A stretch of DNA of 64,000 nucleotides from Cytospora piceicola (taxonomy: Eukaryota > Ascomycota > Sordariomycetes > Diaporthales > Cytosporaceae). Made by a program: the position numbers and the translations under genes. The DNA is taken from the NCBI GenBank assembly GCA_023375675.1, contig JALQBC010000003.1, positions 1,364,001 through 1,428,000 on the forward strand, written 5' to 3'. The notes under the pieces were generated by a model that saw nothing but the letters and a program-made list of their open reading frames with translations, was not told the origin of the DNA and did not search any database. This document shows, one piece after another, positions 35,079-45,307 of the stretch (the stretch's first letter is position 1; the number at the start of each line of letters is the position of its first letter).

Positions 35079-38054
35079 ATGAGTCAACGAACCAAGCGGC
35101 CATCGTCGCCCAGCGACTCTGCTAAGGAGGAGGAAGAGCGCATGTATGCTAATGGCCCTGAGGGCTTCGACGAAATTAACGAGAAATACCCTCTTCGGCC
35201 ACACAATCACTCCCGGACCCTGCCCTTCTCGGAGCTGTTCAATGCCCTCTTCAACCCACTGACCAAGGGAGGTCCAAGTGGCCCGACTGCCAGGGCCAGG
35301 GGCAGGGGTGGCAGCACCAAGATCTCACCGGCGGAACAGAGACGCCAAATCATCGAACGTTTCCTCTCCCGATGGCGAAATGAGGTTGGAAATGATATCT
35401 ACCCCGCCATGCGTCTCATTCTTCCTGATATTGATCGCGACAGGCCTATGTACAGGCTGAAAGAACAAACTATCGGGAAGATACTTGTCAAGATCATGAG
35501 GATATCTCCCTCATCTGACGACGCCAAGAGCCTGATCAACTGGAAGGTACCCGGAAAGACGGCTGCAAGTCGTATGGCCGGAGACTTCGCGGGACGGTGC
35601 TTCGAGGCTATCAAGAAGCGGCCCTTGAGAACCGAGCAGGGAGATATGCGAATCGGAGACGTCAACGTACTTCTTGACAATCTAGCTTCTGCAAGTGGTG
35701 AGGCGGAGCAGCTACCTATCTTCGAAGAGTTCTACAGGCGAATGAACCCCGAGGAGATGCAGTGGCTTATTCGTATTATCCTGAGGCAGATGAAGATCGG
35801 TGCCACCGAGAAGACAATGCTAAATGCGTGGCATGAGGACGGGTCCGCATTATATAACGTCTCATCGAGCTTGCGGCATGTGTGCTGGGATCTTTGGGAT
35901 CCAAATATTCGCATCGAAGAGGAAAAGAAACAACTTTCCATCATGTCCAACTTCCAACCGCAGCTGGCGCACTTCTCGATTATGGGACTTACGTGGGACA
36001 AAATGGTCCCGAAGCTCGGCGTCAAAGAACACGAAGAGTTCTGGATGGAGGAGAAGCTTGATGGCGAACGCATGCAGCTACACATGCAGGAGGATGATAG
36101 CGTCCCTGGAGGTTTCAAGTTTGGATTCTGGTCCCGCAGAGCGAAGGACTACACCTACCTGTACGGAAGCTCGTTCGAGGACGAACAATCTGCTTTAACT
36201 CGGCATCTGAAGGGCGTCTTCCACGAAGGTGTCTGGAACTGCATCCTCGATGGGGAAATGATTGCATTCGATCCTAAGGTGGGTAAAATGGTGTCGTTCG
36301 GCACCCTCAAAACATCCGCGCTTCAAGCGCAGAAGAATCCATATGACGAGCAGGGCTGGCGACCCTTGTTTAGGATTTTCGACTTACTATACCTTAATGA
36401 TGAGGATCTTTGCAACTACGAACTTCGGGACCGCCGCAACTCACTTCAAAAAATTGTCAAGGACGTTCCCGGCCGCCTCGAGGTCCATGAGTATAGGCGC
36501 TGCACGTCGCCAGCCCAGATCGAGCCCTACCTCCGTGAGATCGTCGAGAATTCATCTGAAGGCCTCGTCCTCAAGAACCCACGTTCAGCCTACGCCTTAA
36601 ATGACCGTAATTGGAATTGGATCAAGGTCAAGCCTGAGTACATGACAGAATTCGGCGAAAATCTCGACTGTGTTATTATTGGCGGCTACTATGGCACCGG
36701 AAGGCGAGGCGGGACGCTGTCCAGTTTCATGTGTGGTCTAAGAGCTGGCCAACAAGACATCAAGTCCGGAGTCGCTGGCCCAGAGAAGTTTTACAGCTTC
36801 TTCAAGGTTGGTGGCGGCCTCAAGACGCAGGACTACAGGGAAATTGAACGCCTTACCGAAGGAAAGTGGCAAGAATGGAACCCCAAAGGCGCAAGCAAAT
36901 ATATGGAACTGGCAGGTGGGGAGAGATACCTTGAGAGACCCGATGTGTGGATTCGACCTAGTGAATCTGTCGTCATCGAAGTCAAGGCTGCCAGTGTCGA
37001 GGAGTCAACGTCTTTCAAGGTCGGTCAGACTTTACGTTTCCCGCGATTTCGCAGCATCCGCACCGACAAAAGCTGGGACGCCGCTCTCGATATCGATCAG
37101 TGGCAAGAACTCCACTACAGAGTCAAGGAGGAGGTGAACGAGAAGAAGGAAATGGCCCTTGAAGAGAGGAGGCAGAGAGAGGGCCCAAGGAAACGGCAGA
37201 AACGAGAGGTTACTGTTGCGGGGGATGCAGATTTCGTGACCGTCGAGAAGTCCAAAATCTTCGAGGGCATGAGTTTCTACGTACCCGGCGGGTCGCAAAA
37301 CCCCAAAAAGACAAAGGCTCAACTGGAGAACTTAGTCAAAGAGCACGGTGGAGCCATTGTCCAGAACCCACTTAGGGTGATGGAAGGGGTCGCAATTGCC
37401 CTGGCGGATAGGGCAAATGGCCACGTCACATCGTTGAAAAACAAGGAGGGTGTGAACATCATCACCCCCAAGTGGTTGCTCGACTGTGTCAAACAAGGAT
37501 CTGTTGTGCCCTACGAAGAGGGCCACTTATATCATGCCACAGATGTTGCTCATGCCATTGCTGCAGAGAACAGCGACAAATATGGCGACAGCTACTTTCG
37601 TGACGTGGATGTCGATGAGTTGCGGGAGATTTTCTCGCGCATGAAAGCAGATCGAGAGTCAGGGGGCGCGGGATTCGATAAGAACGCCTTCTATGATCAG
37701 CTCCAAGCGCAGGGCCACGAAATACCGCGATCCAAGGGTCATGTGTTCCGCAACTTCCGCGTTTTCTTTTTGCCCGTGGAGGGGGTGAGCTCGCTTACGA
37801 TGGCACGCTTGGTGTCATGGGTCAGGTTTGGTAGCGGGGAGGTCGCGGGAGACCTCGACGACGGTGCAGTCACGCATGTAATCATCGTGGGCCGGGGTAA
37901 TGAGGAAGCTGCTAGGAAGGTTGCCGCTGGTGTGCGGTCACGGGTCAGCAAGCGGGATGCTTTAAAGATACCATACATCGTTACGGAGAGGTGGCTGGAG
38001 GATTGCTGGAAGGAGGAGACGCCTGTGAACGAGGAGCAGTATGTGCCCTACTGA
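35079..38054 (+). CDS. LIG4: DNA ligase IV (non-homologous end joining)
   Basis: Single-exon gene of 991 aa. ATP-dependent nuclear ligase that, with Lif1/Xrcc4 and Ku, seals double-strand breaks in non-homologous end joining. Domain order: N-terminal DNA-binding domain about 45-270; nucleotidyltransferase core with motif I EEKLDGERMQLH, catalytic lysine at about 326; motif III-like WNCILDGEMIAFDP; EGLVLKNPRSAYALNDRNWNWIKVKPEYM covering motifs IV-V; OB fold to about 640; then two BRCT domains at about 723-820 and 887-991, the arrangement that binds Xrcc4/Lif1. Length matches other filamentous fungal Lig4 proteins. ATG at 35079 is the first in frame and is followed by a Ser/Pro/Lys-rich leader. 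No intron is needed; the frame is continuous. Confidence 0.97.
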   Translation: MSQRTKRPSSPSDSAKEEEERMYANGPEGFDEINEKYPLRPHNHSRTLPFSELFNALFNPLTKGGPSGPTARARGRGGSTKISPAEQRRQIIERFLSRWRNEVGNDIYPAMRLILPDIDRDRPMYRLKEQTIGKILVKIMRISPSSDDAKSLINWKVPGKTAASRMAGDFAGRCFEAIKKRPLRTEQGDMRIGDVNVLLDNLASASGEAEQLPIFEEFYRRMNPEEMQWLIRIILRQMKIGATEKTMLNAWHEDGSALYNVSSSLRHVCWDLWDPNIRIEEEKKQLSIMSNFQPQLAHFSIMGLTWDKMVPKLGVKEHEEFWMEEKLDGERMQLHMQEDDSVPGGFKFGFWSRRAKDYTYLYGSSFEDEQSALTRHLKGVFHEGVWNCILDGEMIAFDPKVGKMVSFGTLKTSALQAQKNPYDEQGWRPLFRIFDLLYLNDEDLCNYELRDRRNSLQKIVKDVPGRLEVHEYRRCTSPAQIEPYLREIVENSSEGLVLKNPRSAYALNDRNWNWIKVKPEYMTEFGENLDCVIIGGYYGTGRRGGTLSSFMCGLRAGQQDIKSGVAGPEKFYSFFKVGGGLKTQDYREIERLTEGKWQEWNPKGASKYMELAGGERYLERPDVWIRPSESVVIEVKAASVEESTSFKVGQTLRFPRFRSIRTDKSWDAALDIDQWQELHYRVKEEVNEKKEMALEERRQREGPRKRQKREVTVAGDADFVTVEKSKIFEGMSFYVPGGSQNPKKTKAQLENLVKEHGGAIVQNPLRVMEGVAIALADRANGHVTSLKNKEGVNIITPKWLLDCVKQGSVVPYEEGHLYHATDVAHAIAAENSDKYGDSYFRDVDVDELREIFSRMKADRESGGAGFDKNAFYDQLQAQGHEIPRSKGHVFRNFRVFFLPVEGVSSLTMARLVSWVRFGSGEVAGDLDDGAVTHVIIVGRGNEEAARKVAAGVRSRVSKRDALKIPYIVTERWLEDCWKEETPVNEEQYVPY

Positions 38055-38924
38055 GGAGGTTATTTCACAGATAATGGACGGGCTATATAGGATTTCGTGA
38101 AGGATCAAATGGAACATATACAACGATCTGATAAAAATGGCGGTGACAAGCAAGTTGGTGGTCCCATGTAGACTGCAGCACGTTTTGGGAAGATTAGAGG
38201 CGGAGCGCTGGAGATTGCATAAGTGTGCTAACCTATTCAGCGTATTCAAAATCCAGCAGTAAATATATATCATAGGCTGCATAGTCTCTACAAACAAGAT
38301 ACTGAGTTACATGCGGTGCGGCTTACAGTCTGCAGACTTGTTCTGGTAACTGACAAGAAAGGTATGAATAACCAGGTCAGTCTATATGTACCGTCGAGTT
38401 GAAACTCTTTACAAAGTCAAACCAGATCTCCAACAAGATATTCCCCATACAAGAGACAGCTTCAAAAAAAAACACAATGGAGCCCCAGGAATCAAAGGAA
38501 ACCGGATCTCCGCAAAACGAGTTGGAGATGCGTGGGCAATACAAAAGGAGATATGCATTCCGTGCAAGGTTGTGGCACACATTGACCAAGGAGTCGTCCT
38601 TCAGAATTGCTTGGGACGGCCATAGCATCATAGTATAGGAAAATAAAACGTAATGGTATCCTTGATTTGCAGGGTGCACAACACCGAAACAATGGAGACA
38701 TGCGCCGCCTCGGACGTTCAGGCCTTGAAATCGAGGATAATCTAGAACATGCTATGTAAATCGATATCCCAGGGAAGACCACCCGCCTGGAAAACGGCTA
38801 CACACCTTTTTTCCCAAGCACCCGCGTCAGCCTCGCGCCTAGACCTGCCAGCATCGCAGCAAACATCACCCCCGACCCAGCCAGTCGCCCCGCCCGCCCC
38901 GGGGGCTCCACGGGGAGCAGCCCC
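38055..38924. other. Intergenic region between convergent LIG4 and FUR1
   Basis: Two 3' ends meet here. Small open frames on both strands have no recognisable motif. No RNA gene or repeat was seen. Confidence 0.6.
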
Positions 38925-39703
38925 TCACTTCCCGATGGTCAGGAACAGCCGGTCGCCCACGTCGCCCAGGCCGGGCTTCAGCATGCCGCCGGCCGTCAGC
39001 TCCTCGTCGACGCCGGCCAGGTAGATCTCGACGCCCTCGGGCCACTCGGCGGCGGCCCGCGCGACGCCGGCCTGGGCGCCCAGGACGGACAGCACGAGGA
39101 CCCTCCGGGCGCCCCACTCCCGCAGGGTCTGGACGGCGGCGGCGCAGGTCCCGCCCGTGGCGATGACGGGGTCGAGGATGATGGCCAGGCCGGCGGGGGA
39201 GGACGGCGGCGACGACGCCGGCGCCGACGCGACGTGGTTGGGCAGGTTGTTGTAGTACTCGACCGGCTCGAGCGTCGTGGGCTCCCGGTACAGGCCGAGG
39301 TGGTGCACGGGCACGGGCGCCGGGAGGATGGTCTGGATGGCCTCCACCATGCCCAGGCCCGACCGCAGGATGGGCACGAGTGATACCGTCTCGGGCTGGA
39401 TGGTTGTTGTCTCGAACTCGAAGCCGAGCGGGGTCTGGTCCTGTATTCCGGGGTGGTTAGAGGCGTATGAGACGGGGGATTACCCTCGTTGGGGCGGGGA
39501 GCTGCTGGTCTGCAGAGACGAACCTTGGGCCCAGGGGTTGCCGTGACTGCTGATGCCAGTGCTTCGCACCCGACGATGAGAGAGATCTCGTGGACTAGTG
39601 TCTTGACGTCTTTTGCGTTTGTGCTCTTGGACCGAAGCTGGCTGAGTTTTGCCCGCAGGCATGGGTGCTGGGAGACATGGACGTTCTTCGGGAGGGCTGA
39701 CAT
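38925..39703 (-). CDS. FUR1: Uracil phosphoribosyltransferase
   Basis: Minus-strand exons 39703-39524 and 39440-38925; 231 aa; 83-nt intron. Salvages uracil to UMP using PRPP in the cytosol; in fungi this enzyme also activates 5-fluorouracil. The family begins NVHVSQHPCLRAKLSQLRSK, continues after the intron with DQTPLGFEFETT and VPILRSGLGMVEAI, and carries the PRPP loop ILDPVIATGGTCAAAV at about residues 147-162. The end is GDVGDRLFLTIGK, as usual. There is a Ser/Pro/Ala-rich insert (about residues 132-144) just before the PRPP strand, longer than in the yeast enzyme as I remember it. The donor GTTCGT is atypical, but phase 0 and homology on both sides support it. Confidence 0.95.
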
Positions 39704-40904
39704 GGCGATTATCTGGCGGGGGCAGACCGGGAGGCTGTCTGGGCACGGAGGTAGTATAGCCTAAGGTCGAACAAGACGGTGCACTATATAGCAAGGAAGC
39801 AAAGAAGTATATATGGCTGGCTATAAAATTGACGATATATAAGAGAATGACGAGTAGGGAACTCGGTAGAAATGACAATGAGCAGAGAAGTCAAGTGGTG
39901 GTGATCTGGATGTCGTTGCCGGCGCAGCGGAGAGGTTGGAGGGGGGGCAGCTCCGATAAGAATGCGATAAGACGTGTCCCACTTGCCGGCATGAGTGGAC
40001 CCGGATGCACAGCTGCCCACGGGCACCAGAAGGGTTCCGCCTTTCGGCCCGCGGTGGGACAGGGTCAGGGACCCCGGCAAGGAGTGGACCCTTCTGGGAT
40101 CATACTGATTCGACTATAAAATGGTTGTGACTAAGGTTTTATACATGTATCTATATATATACCTAGGTAGGTATACATATATCTATATACCAGGTGACCT
40201 GCAACTGTCGAAATGTCAAGAGGAGGTGAACAGGATGAAATCCCCCCCGGATAATGGTAGGCTAATGTCAAGCAGCTCCTGACGGCAAGGTTCCAGTTTC
40301 AGCCTAAACTCGGACTCTCCAGCCGTGAAAGCGATAATCATTGAACGCGGCTGAGAAGCCTGATGCATCAGTCCACATGGTGCGATGCGGAACTGCTAAC
40401 CAATTATCTACCTCCGGCAGAAAACGACTTTTAACCGAGACGTCAAGACACCGAGACAATCAGGTGAACCGATATGAGGGGTTGCGAAAAAGGACTGAGT
40501 GGTTACCATAGCGGCTCGCTCGCCAAGGCGCTGGACATCATTTTCTTACGCCGAGAACATTAATATCTTACGCCGAGCAGTCTTCCTGACGCTTCGCGGC
40601 CGCCTTCTCAGTGTTTCTGTCGCGGGCAGGTCGCTACGGCCAGCAAGGGTAAGCCGCCACCTTTTTGGATACGAAACCCTAAGTCTACATGTATGGTAAC
40701 GAGGTCTGGTGACGGTCCAAATAGGGTACAGGTTGTTGTTGTTTATTCCATGCAACAGGTATATAAACATTGTGGTTCCTCACATCAGTCCTCGCTTCAG
40801 ACCAGAACACCCACTCTTCGTTTCATACTCACACAGCAACAACTGAAGTCACCAGTCACAATCAGATCATTTACAATTCACAAACAAGCACTAAATAAGG
40901 AAAC
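39704..40904. promoter_or_regulatory. Divergent promoter region FUR1 / secreted protein 1
   Basis: 1.2 kb between divergent genes. An exact TACCTAGGTA at 40160-40169 is centred in a TA-rich symmetrical stretch (40144-40190). The last 100 bases before 40905 are rich in CA and AACAA and lack G, as in many fungal 5' UTRs. No gene seen. Confidence 0.5.
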
Positions 40905-41238
40905 ATGAAGCTCTTCTCGACTGCATCTCTCGCCGCACTGGCGTTGGGAACGCCTCTGGTCAGCTGCCAGTCCCGCTGCCACCTTCCATGTGCCTCGAAC
41001 GCTGTCTGCATCAGTGACCCGGCTCCTCGCTGTGTTGTCTCGCATGGGTAAGCTAGCCCGTCCTGATTCCTGTCAATCACGATGTGTAGATAGTCCTAAT
41101 ACGCAACTTTGTAATAGCCCCTGCGGTGGGTTCGCAGGAACGCCTTGCACAGACGGCCGTGGATGCGTCGACGATCCCAGGGACCAGTGCGACCCGGCTA
41201 ACGGGGGCAATGACTGCATTGGAATTTGCATCGACTAG
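40905..41238 (+). CDS. Small secreted cysteine-rich protein 1 (effector candidate)
   Basis: Join 40905-41047 and 41118-41238, 87 aa; 70-nt intron (donor GTAAGC, acceptor TAG). The N-terminus MKLFSTASLAALALGTPLVS is a signal peptide, probably cut before or after CQ. The mature chain of about 65 residues has ten cysteines after the signal region, enough for five disulfides, arranged C-x3-C-x5-C-x7-C in the first half and C-x8-C-x5-C-x6-C-x9-C-x3-C in the second. The end GGNDCIGICID follows a CDP-N-GG pattern that I have seen in other ascomycete secreted proteins, but I cannot name a family. Function unknown. Small, secreted and Cys-rich is the usual profile of apoplastic effectors, inhibitors or antimicrobial proteins. 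The preceding AAACATGAAG context suits a strong start. Confidence 0.8.
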
Positions 41239-41947
41239 ACGAAAAGGACCAAGACTGGATGTCACAATGTGTATTCGAGAGCCAGAAAAGTTTTAGACTG
41301 TCTCTGTGGCACGGAGCAGTTTCGTCGCGAGGTCGTTGGAAAACCTTTTTTCTGGCCTTGGACACAAACTGTTCATTGCTGGCTGTCACTGGGGTGTCTT
41401 GACAGAATCGCCTCCCTGGTCATGGCAGGTCTGGGATTGAGGCGGAGGAATTCTATTCCATTAAAAATCCTTGAGATTGATCATTCATCAATTCATTCGT
41501 GGAATTTCCCGGGTCAACCATCCGTGGAGACGCTAGAATTGTCGATAGTGCGTGCAGCCGTCATATGCCCATTACCGTCTTGACTGTGTCGGTCCTCTTC
41601 GAGTTCAATGTTGCGTTCGAACCATCGCTAACAAGATAGTCTCGGCTGGGGGGTCACATTGTGCGCGGGCGAGGTCAAAACTCGGGTATGGTAGCAGCAG
41701 TAGCAATATGACCAAGAGAGGCTACTAGAATGTTATGGCCACTTAGCATCTCCAAACCGCCGACCGGCCACTACAACTCCAGGCAAACCTGACGCATGTT
41801 ATACTTAAAGTCAGTTCACGTCCATTCGTGGATAGGTAGCTACGGAGAAGTCCGGGGAATCAGATGGACAAACAAGACAAGACAAAAGTAAACCACAAAA
41901 AGGAACAACAACAACACAACACCATACTGCTTACTAATGCTGCCAAA
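41239..41947. other. Intergenic region between the two secreted protein genes
   Basis: About 700 bases on the same strand. It holds the 3' region of the first gene and the promoter of the second. An A/C-rich leader (41870-41947) precedes the second ATG. No other gene is supported. Confidence 0.55.
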
Positions 41948-42375
41948 ATGCAGCTACTCAGCCTAATCCTCAGCCTCACATTGGTTACGTTGGCCATGTC
42001 CTCGGGCCAGTCAGGTATACCCGCCAAGGAAATACCGACATGCAGGGATAAATGCACCAAAGGCCAACACTGCCTCATCGACAAAGACACTCAGGAGCAC
42101 GTGTGTCTCGCGAGCACGCAGTAAGTCGGGCCACCCCGCCTCCCCCAGACGACACACGAGTGAAAGTAGGAATGACTAACTCGGAACCGCGCGTATGTAG
42201 ATGGGGGTGTCAGAGCAGCGTCTTCCCACAGGAGTGCCCCGAGGGCAACTGTTGTGTGGACACCTGCGCCATACATGAGGACAAGAATATGTTGGAGTGC
42301 TTCGTGGCCCACTGTGTCCCTGAACGGTTTGTTCCTGCGGAGATGTGCTTCCGCTCACGCAGGGTGGTCGCGTAG
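41948..42375 (+). CDS. Small secreted cysteine-rich protein 2 (effector candidate)
   Basis: Join 41948-42120 and 42201-42375, 115 aa; the 80-nt intron has donor GTAAGT, branch GACTAAC and acceptor TAG. Start: the ATG at 41948 places a hydrophobic signal sequence (MQLLSLILSLTLVTLAMSSG) at the N-terminus, whereas the in-frame sequence upstream is hydrophilic. The mature part has twelve cysteines, including the pair in EGNCCVDTC, spread through TCRDKCTKGQHCLID and ECFVAHCVPE to MCF. No family recognised; it does not align by eye with the preceding secreted protein, but the two share length class, one phase-2 intron in the middle and high Cys content. Secreted role inferred; target unknown. Followed by a secreted carboxypeptidase gene on the same strand. 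Confidence 0.78.
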
Positions 42376-43355
42376 CCATAACGTTTGAAGGATGGAGGGG
42401 GGCACATACATATCAGTGGTGCTTTGCTGTCTCGATGTTCTTCACATCGGTGGGGTAGGCCGCTTGGTTAGGGTACTGAGAGGGCTCAAGGATATACGCA
42501 GCAGGCGAGACGGTGCACCAGAAAAACCAGGTGTTGGTTTCCTCGTAGTCTCATATGGTCCGTATTCCGGCGGGCGTTACAGACCAGGGCCGATAGGAGA
42601 AATCGACAAGTACTCGTACTTAATTACCTAGGTACTGTCGGAGGGTCTGCCGTCATCCAATGTGTTTGTTTGCGTGCCCAGACGCCATTCAATGCCGTCG
42701 AGTTGCATTTGGTGGAGTGCGAGTTCCACATGGACACACACAGAGACACAGTCCACGGAAGCAGCAAACTCCCTAGGCGCACGTAATAGCTTTAATCTCT
42801 GAGGGGCCTGACGACAACGACAATGAGCATCAATGATGTTTGCGCTGTTGAATTGGTCAATATTCAATGTCATGGAGACTCACAGTACCAGATCCGACGG
42901 CCAAAAACTCAGGACCCACTCATCACCTGCCCAAAGAGGAAATACAGCAGGGGTAATTGCCCAATCACAACCTTGGATACCCGGGTGGCTTCACGACTTA
43001 ATCTCCGCCTGGGGGCTGTTCTTGTATCTCCAAATCATGTGTTCGAACGTACCTAGGTTTGTACATATGTGAGGAGCGGCATTGGGACACATGTAGAGTC
43101 CGGATGGTCCTTCGGTAATCCATGCTCTGTCCCGACCGAGCCTTCCTCTGTTTCAACCCAGGTGCCATCTTTCCAGTTCCATCGAACTCGGATCTGCCTG
43201 TCCAGCCTTCTCCTGGTAGAAAATTCTGCCTATCCACTCCTTGTTAAGACATTCTGCTACTCGTCACCCTCATCCAGCAACTTTTGATACGTTCGGCCCT
43301 AGCAGCACCTGATACAATCATCCCTTTAGTCAGTACTTCCCTGGGTTGCTTCAAG
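42376..43355. other. Intergenic region upstream of the carboxypeptidase gene
   Basis: About 1 kb. One exact TACCTAGGTA lies at 42625-42634 and a near copy at 43050-43059. No gene is supported. It presumably includes the carboxypeptidase promoter. Confidence 0.55.
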
Positions 43356-45307
43356 ATGAAGTTTGCGGTTCTCGTCACCACTTCCCTCCTCCCGGTGATT
43401 CTTGCGACCACATTTGAGACTTTCAATCCATTGCTTAGATACAAGCCTCCCACCCCAAAAAGTGGAAGATATGGGCTCCCACACATTGTAAGGAAGCAGA
43501 CAGACCGCTCCCCGTTTCTCAATGTCAACACAACAAGTACGTGAAACAGTCAGCACTTGGTTTCATGAGAATAATTTACGAAAAGCCTATAACCTCCTAT
43601 GCTAATCGTGCGACAGGATTCGCCGTGAATGGTACAGGAATCCCTGATGTTGATTTCGACGTCGGCGAGTCATATGCCGGCACACTTCCTGTTGGAAAAG
43701 TTGGTGAAAGCACTGACGGACACATGTTCTTTTGGTTCTTCCCAACGACTGCGGCAGACGATCCCAAGGAGATCATCATTTGGCTGAACGGTGGCCCCGG
43801 TTGCTCGTCTCTGAGCGGTTTGCTGCAAGAAAACGGTCCTATAAGTTGGCAAAAGGGGACCTTCAAGCCTTACGCCAATCTCTGGAGCTGGCACCATATA
43901 TCCAACGTTATCTGGGTTGAACAGCCTATCGGGACTGGATTTTCGACCGGAAAGGTCACAGCACAGGACGAGGACGATGTTGCACGTCAATTCATGGGCT
44001 TTTGGAGGAATTTCATCGACACCTTTGGCATGCACGGGTACAAGGTCTTTATCACCGGTGAGAGCTATGCCGGCGCTTTTTGCCCGTATATCGCCAGTAA
44101 CATGCTCGACGCCAACGATACGACGTACTTCGATGTGGGAGGAATGTTGATCTACGATCCAACTATATCAGGGGGTTCAGCTGCTCATGCATCCTTGAAT
44201 TATTTTGTACAGTCCTGGAAGAATGTGAGTCTTTCATATGCCTTTGATTTCCCTATAGGGGCTTCTTCCACCTGCCTGATATTTCCCGAGGGAAGCATTT
44301 ATCCCACCTGACAAATTCCTACCCACCGCATATGGGTTATAACTCCAATATGCGGCTTCGTAACAACATAAAATTGTCCTTCCAGATAAAGCGCACCCTA
44401 GAGTTGGCTAATACAATCATAGGTCTTTCCTTTCAATGAATCGACTACAGCACAGGTTGCCAATAGTTCGAAGGTGTGTGGCTACGACAAATACACTGAC
44501 AAATATCTGACATTCCCCCCTATGGGACATCAACCAGATGGGTGCCAAGGTCCCGGGATAAATGCTCATTGTACGGACTACCTCCCAGGTTGTGATGTCT
44601 TTGGTCTTGTCACCAGCTCCATCTTCGACATCAATCCAGGTTTCAATATCTACCAAGTGGCTCAAATACTGCCAGTGCCAGAGGATGTTCTTGGATTTCC
44701 ATATTCTCGGATGTTCCTCCCTCCCGGGCGGCACATTTTCTTCAACCGGAAGGACGTCAAACGTGCGATTCACGCACCGAAAGACGTTGATTGGGCATTA
44801 TGTGCAATCGACCCGGTATTTGTTAACGGCGACGACTCCGATCCGTCATCGTACCGTGCAATCCCTAACGTCATCGATCGGACGAAGAACGTTCACATAG
44901 CCCACGGTACCATGGATATGATTCTACTGGCGAACGGTACCCTTCTCGCCATCCAGAACATGACATGGGGAGGTCGATTAGGTTTTCAAAAGGAGCCTCA
45001 CGAGCCTCTTTTCGTGCCTCACCACCCTAATCCTAACGTTGAGGGATCGAGTGGGCAAGGTGTGCTAGGGACATGGCACTCTGAGAGAGGGCTGACCTGG
45101 GCCCTCATTGGCCTGTCGGGCCATCAAGCCCCTACGTGGCAGGCGGCGGTTTCGTTCCGACAAGTTCAGGTTCTCCTGGGTCGTGTTGCCAATTTATCAG
45201 ATACCACGGCCTTCCCCATGTATGCCAATGCCAAACAGCCCGTTGAGTCCACATTGGGTTCTGGAACAGCACTGTACGGTTTTGACGCCGCACCAATGGA
45301 TGGGTAG
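43356..45307 (+). CDS. Secreted serine carboxypeptidase (peptidase family S10)
   Basis: Join 43356-43536, 43617-44224, 44423-45307; 557 aa; introns of 80 and 198 nt. Signal peptide MKFAVLVTTSLLPVILA. S10 peptidases remove C-terminal residues at acidic pH, either outside the cell or in the vacuole. Motifs: IIIWLNGGPGCSSLSG (oxyanion region), GESYAG with nucleophile Ser210, AHGTMDMILLANGT with Asp428, and GLSGHQAPTWQ with His497, so the catalytic triad is intact. N-x-S/T glycosylation sequons are numerous. The absence of an evident membrane anchor or ER-retention signal favours secretion. The 198-nt intron is a multiple of three but has an in-frame stop. The neighbouring genes on the same strand encode two secreted Cys-rich proteins. 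Confidence 0.93.
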
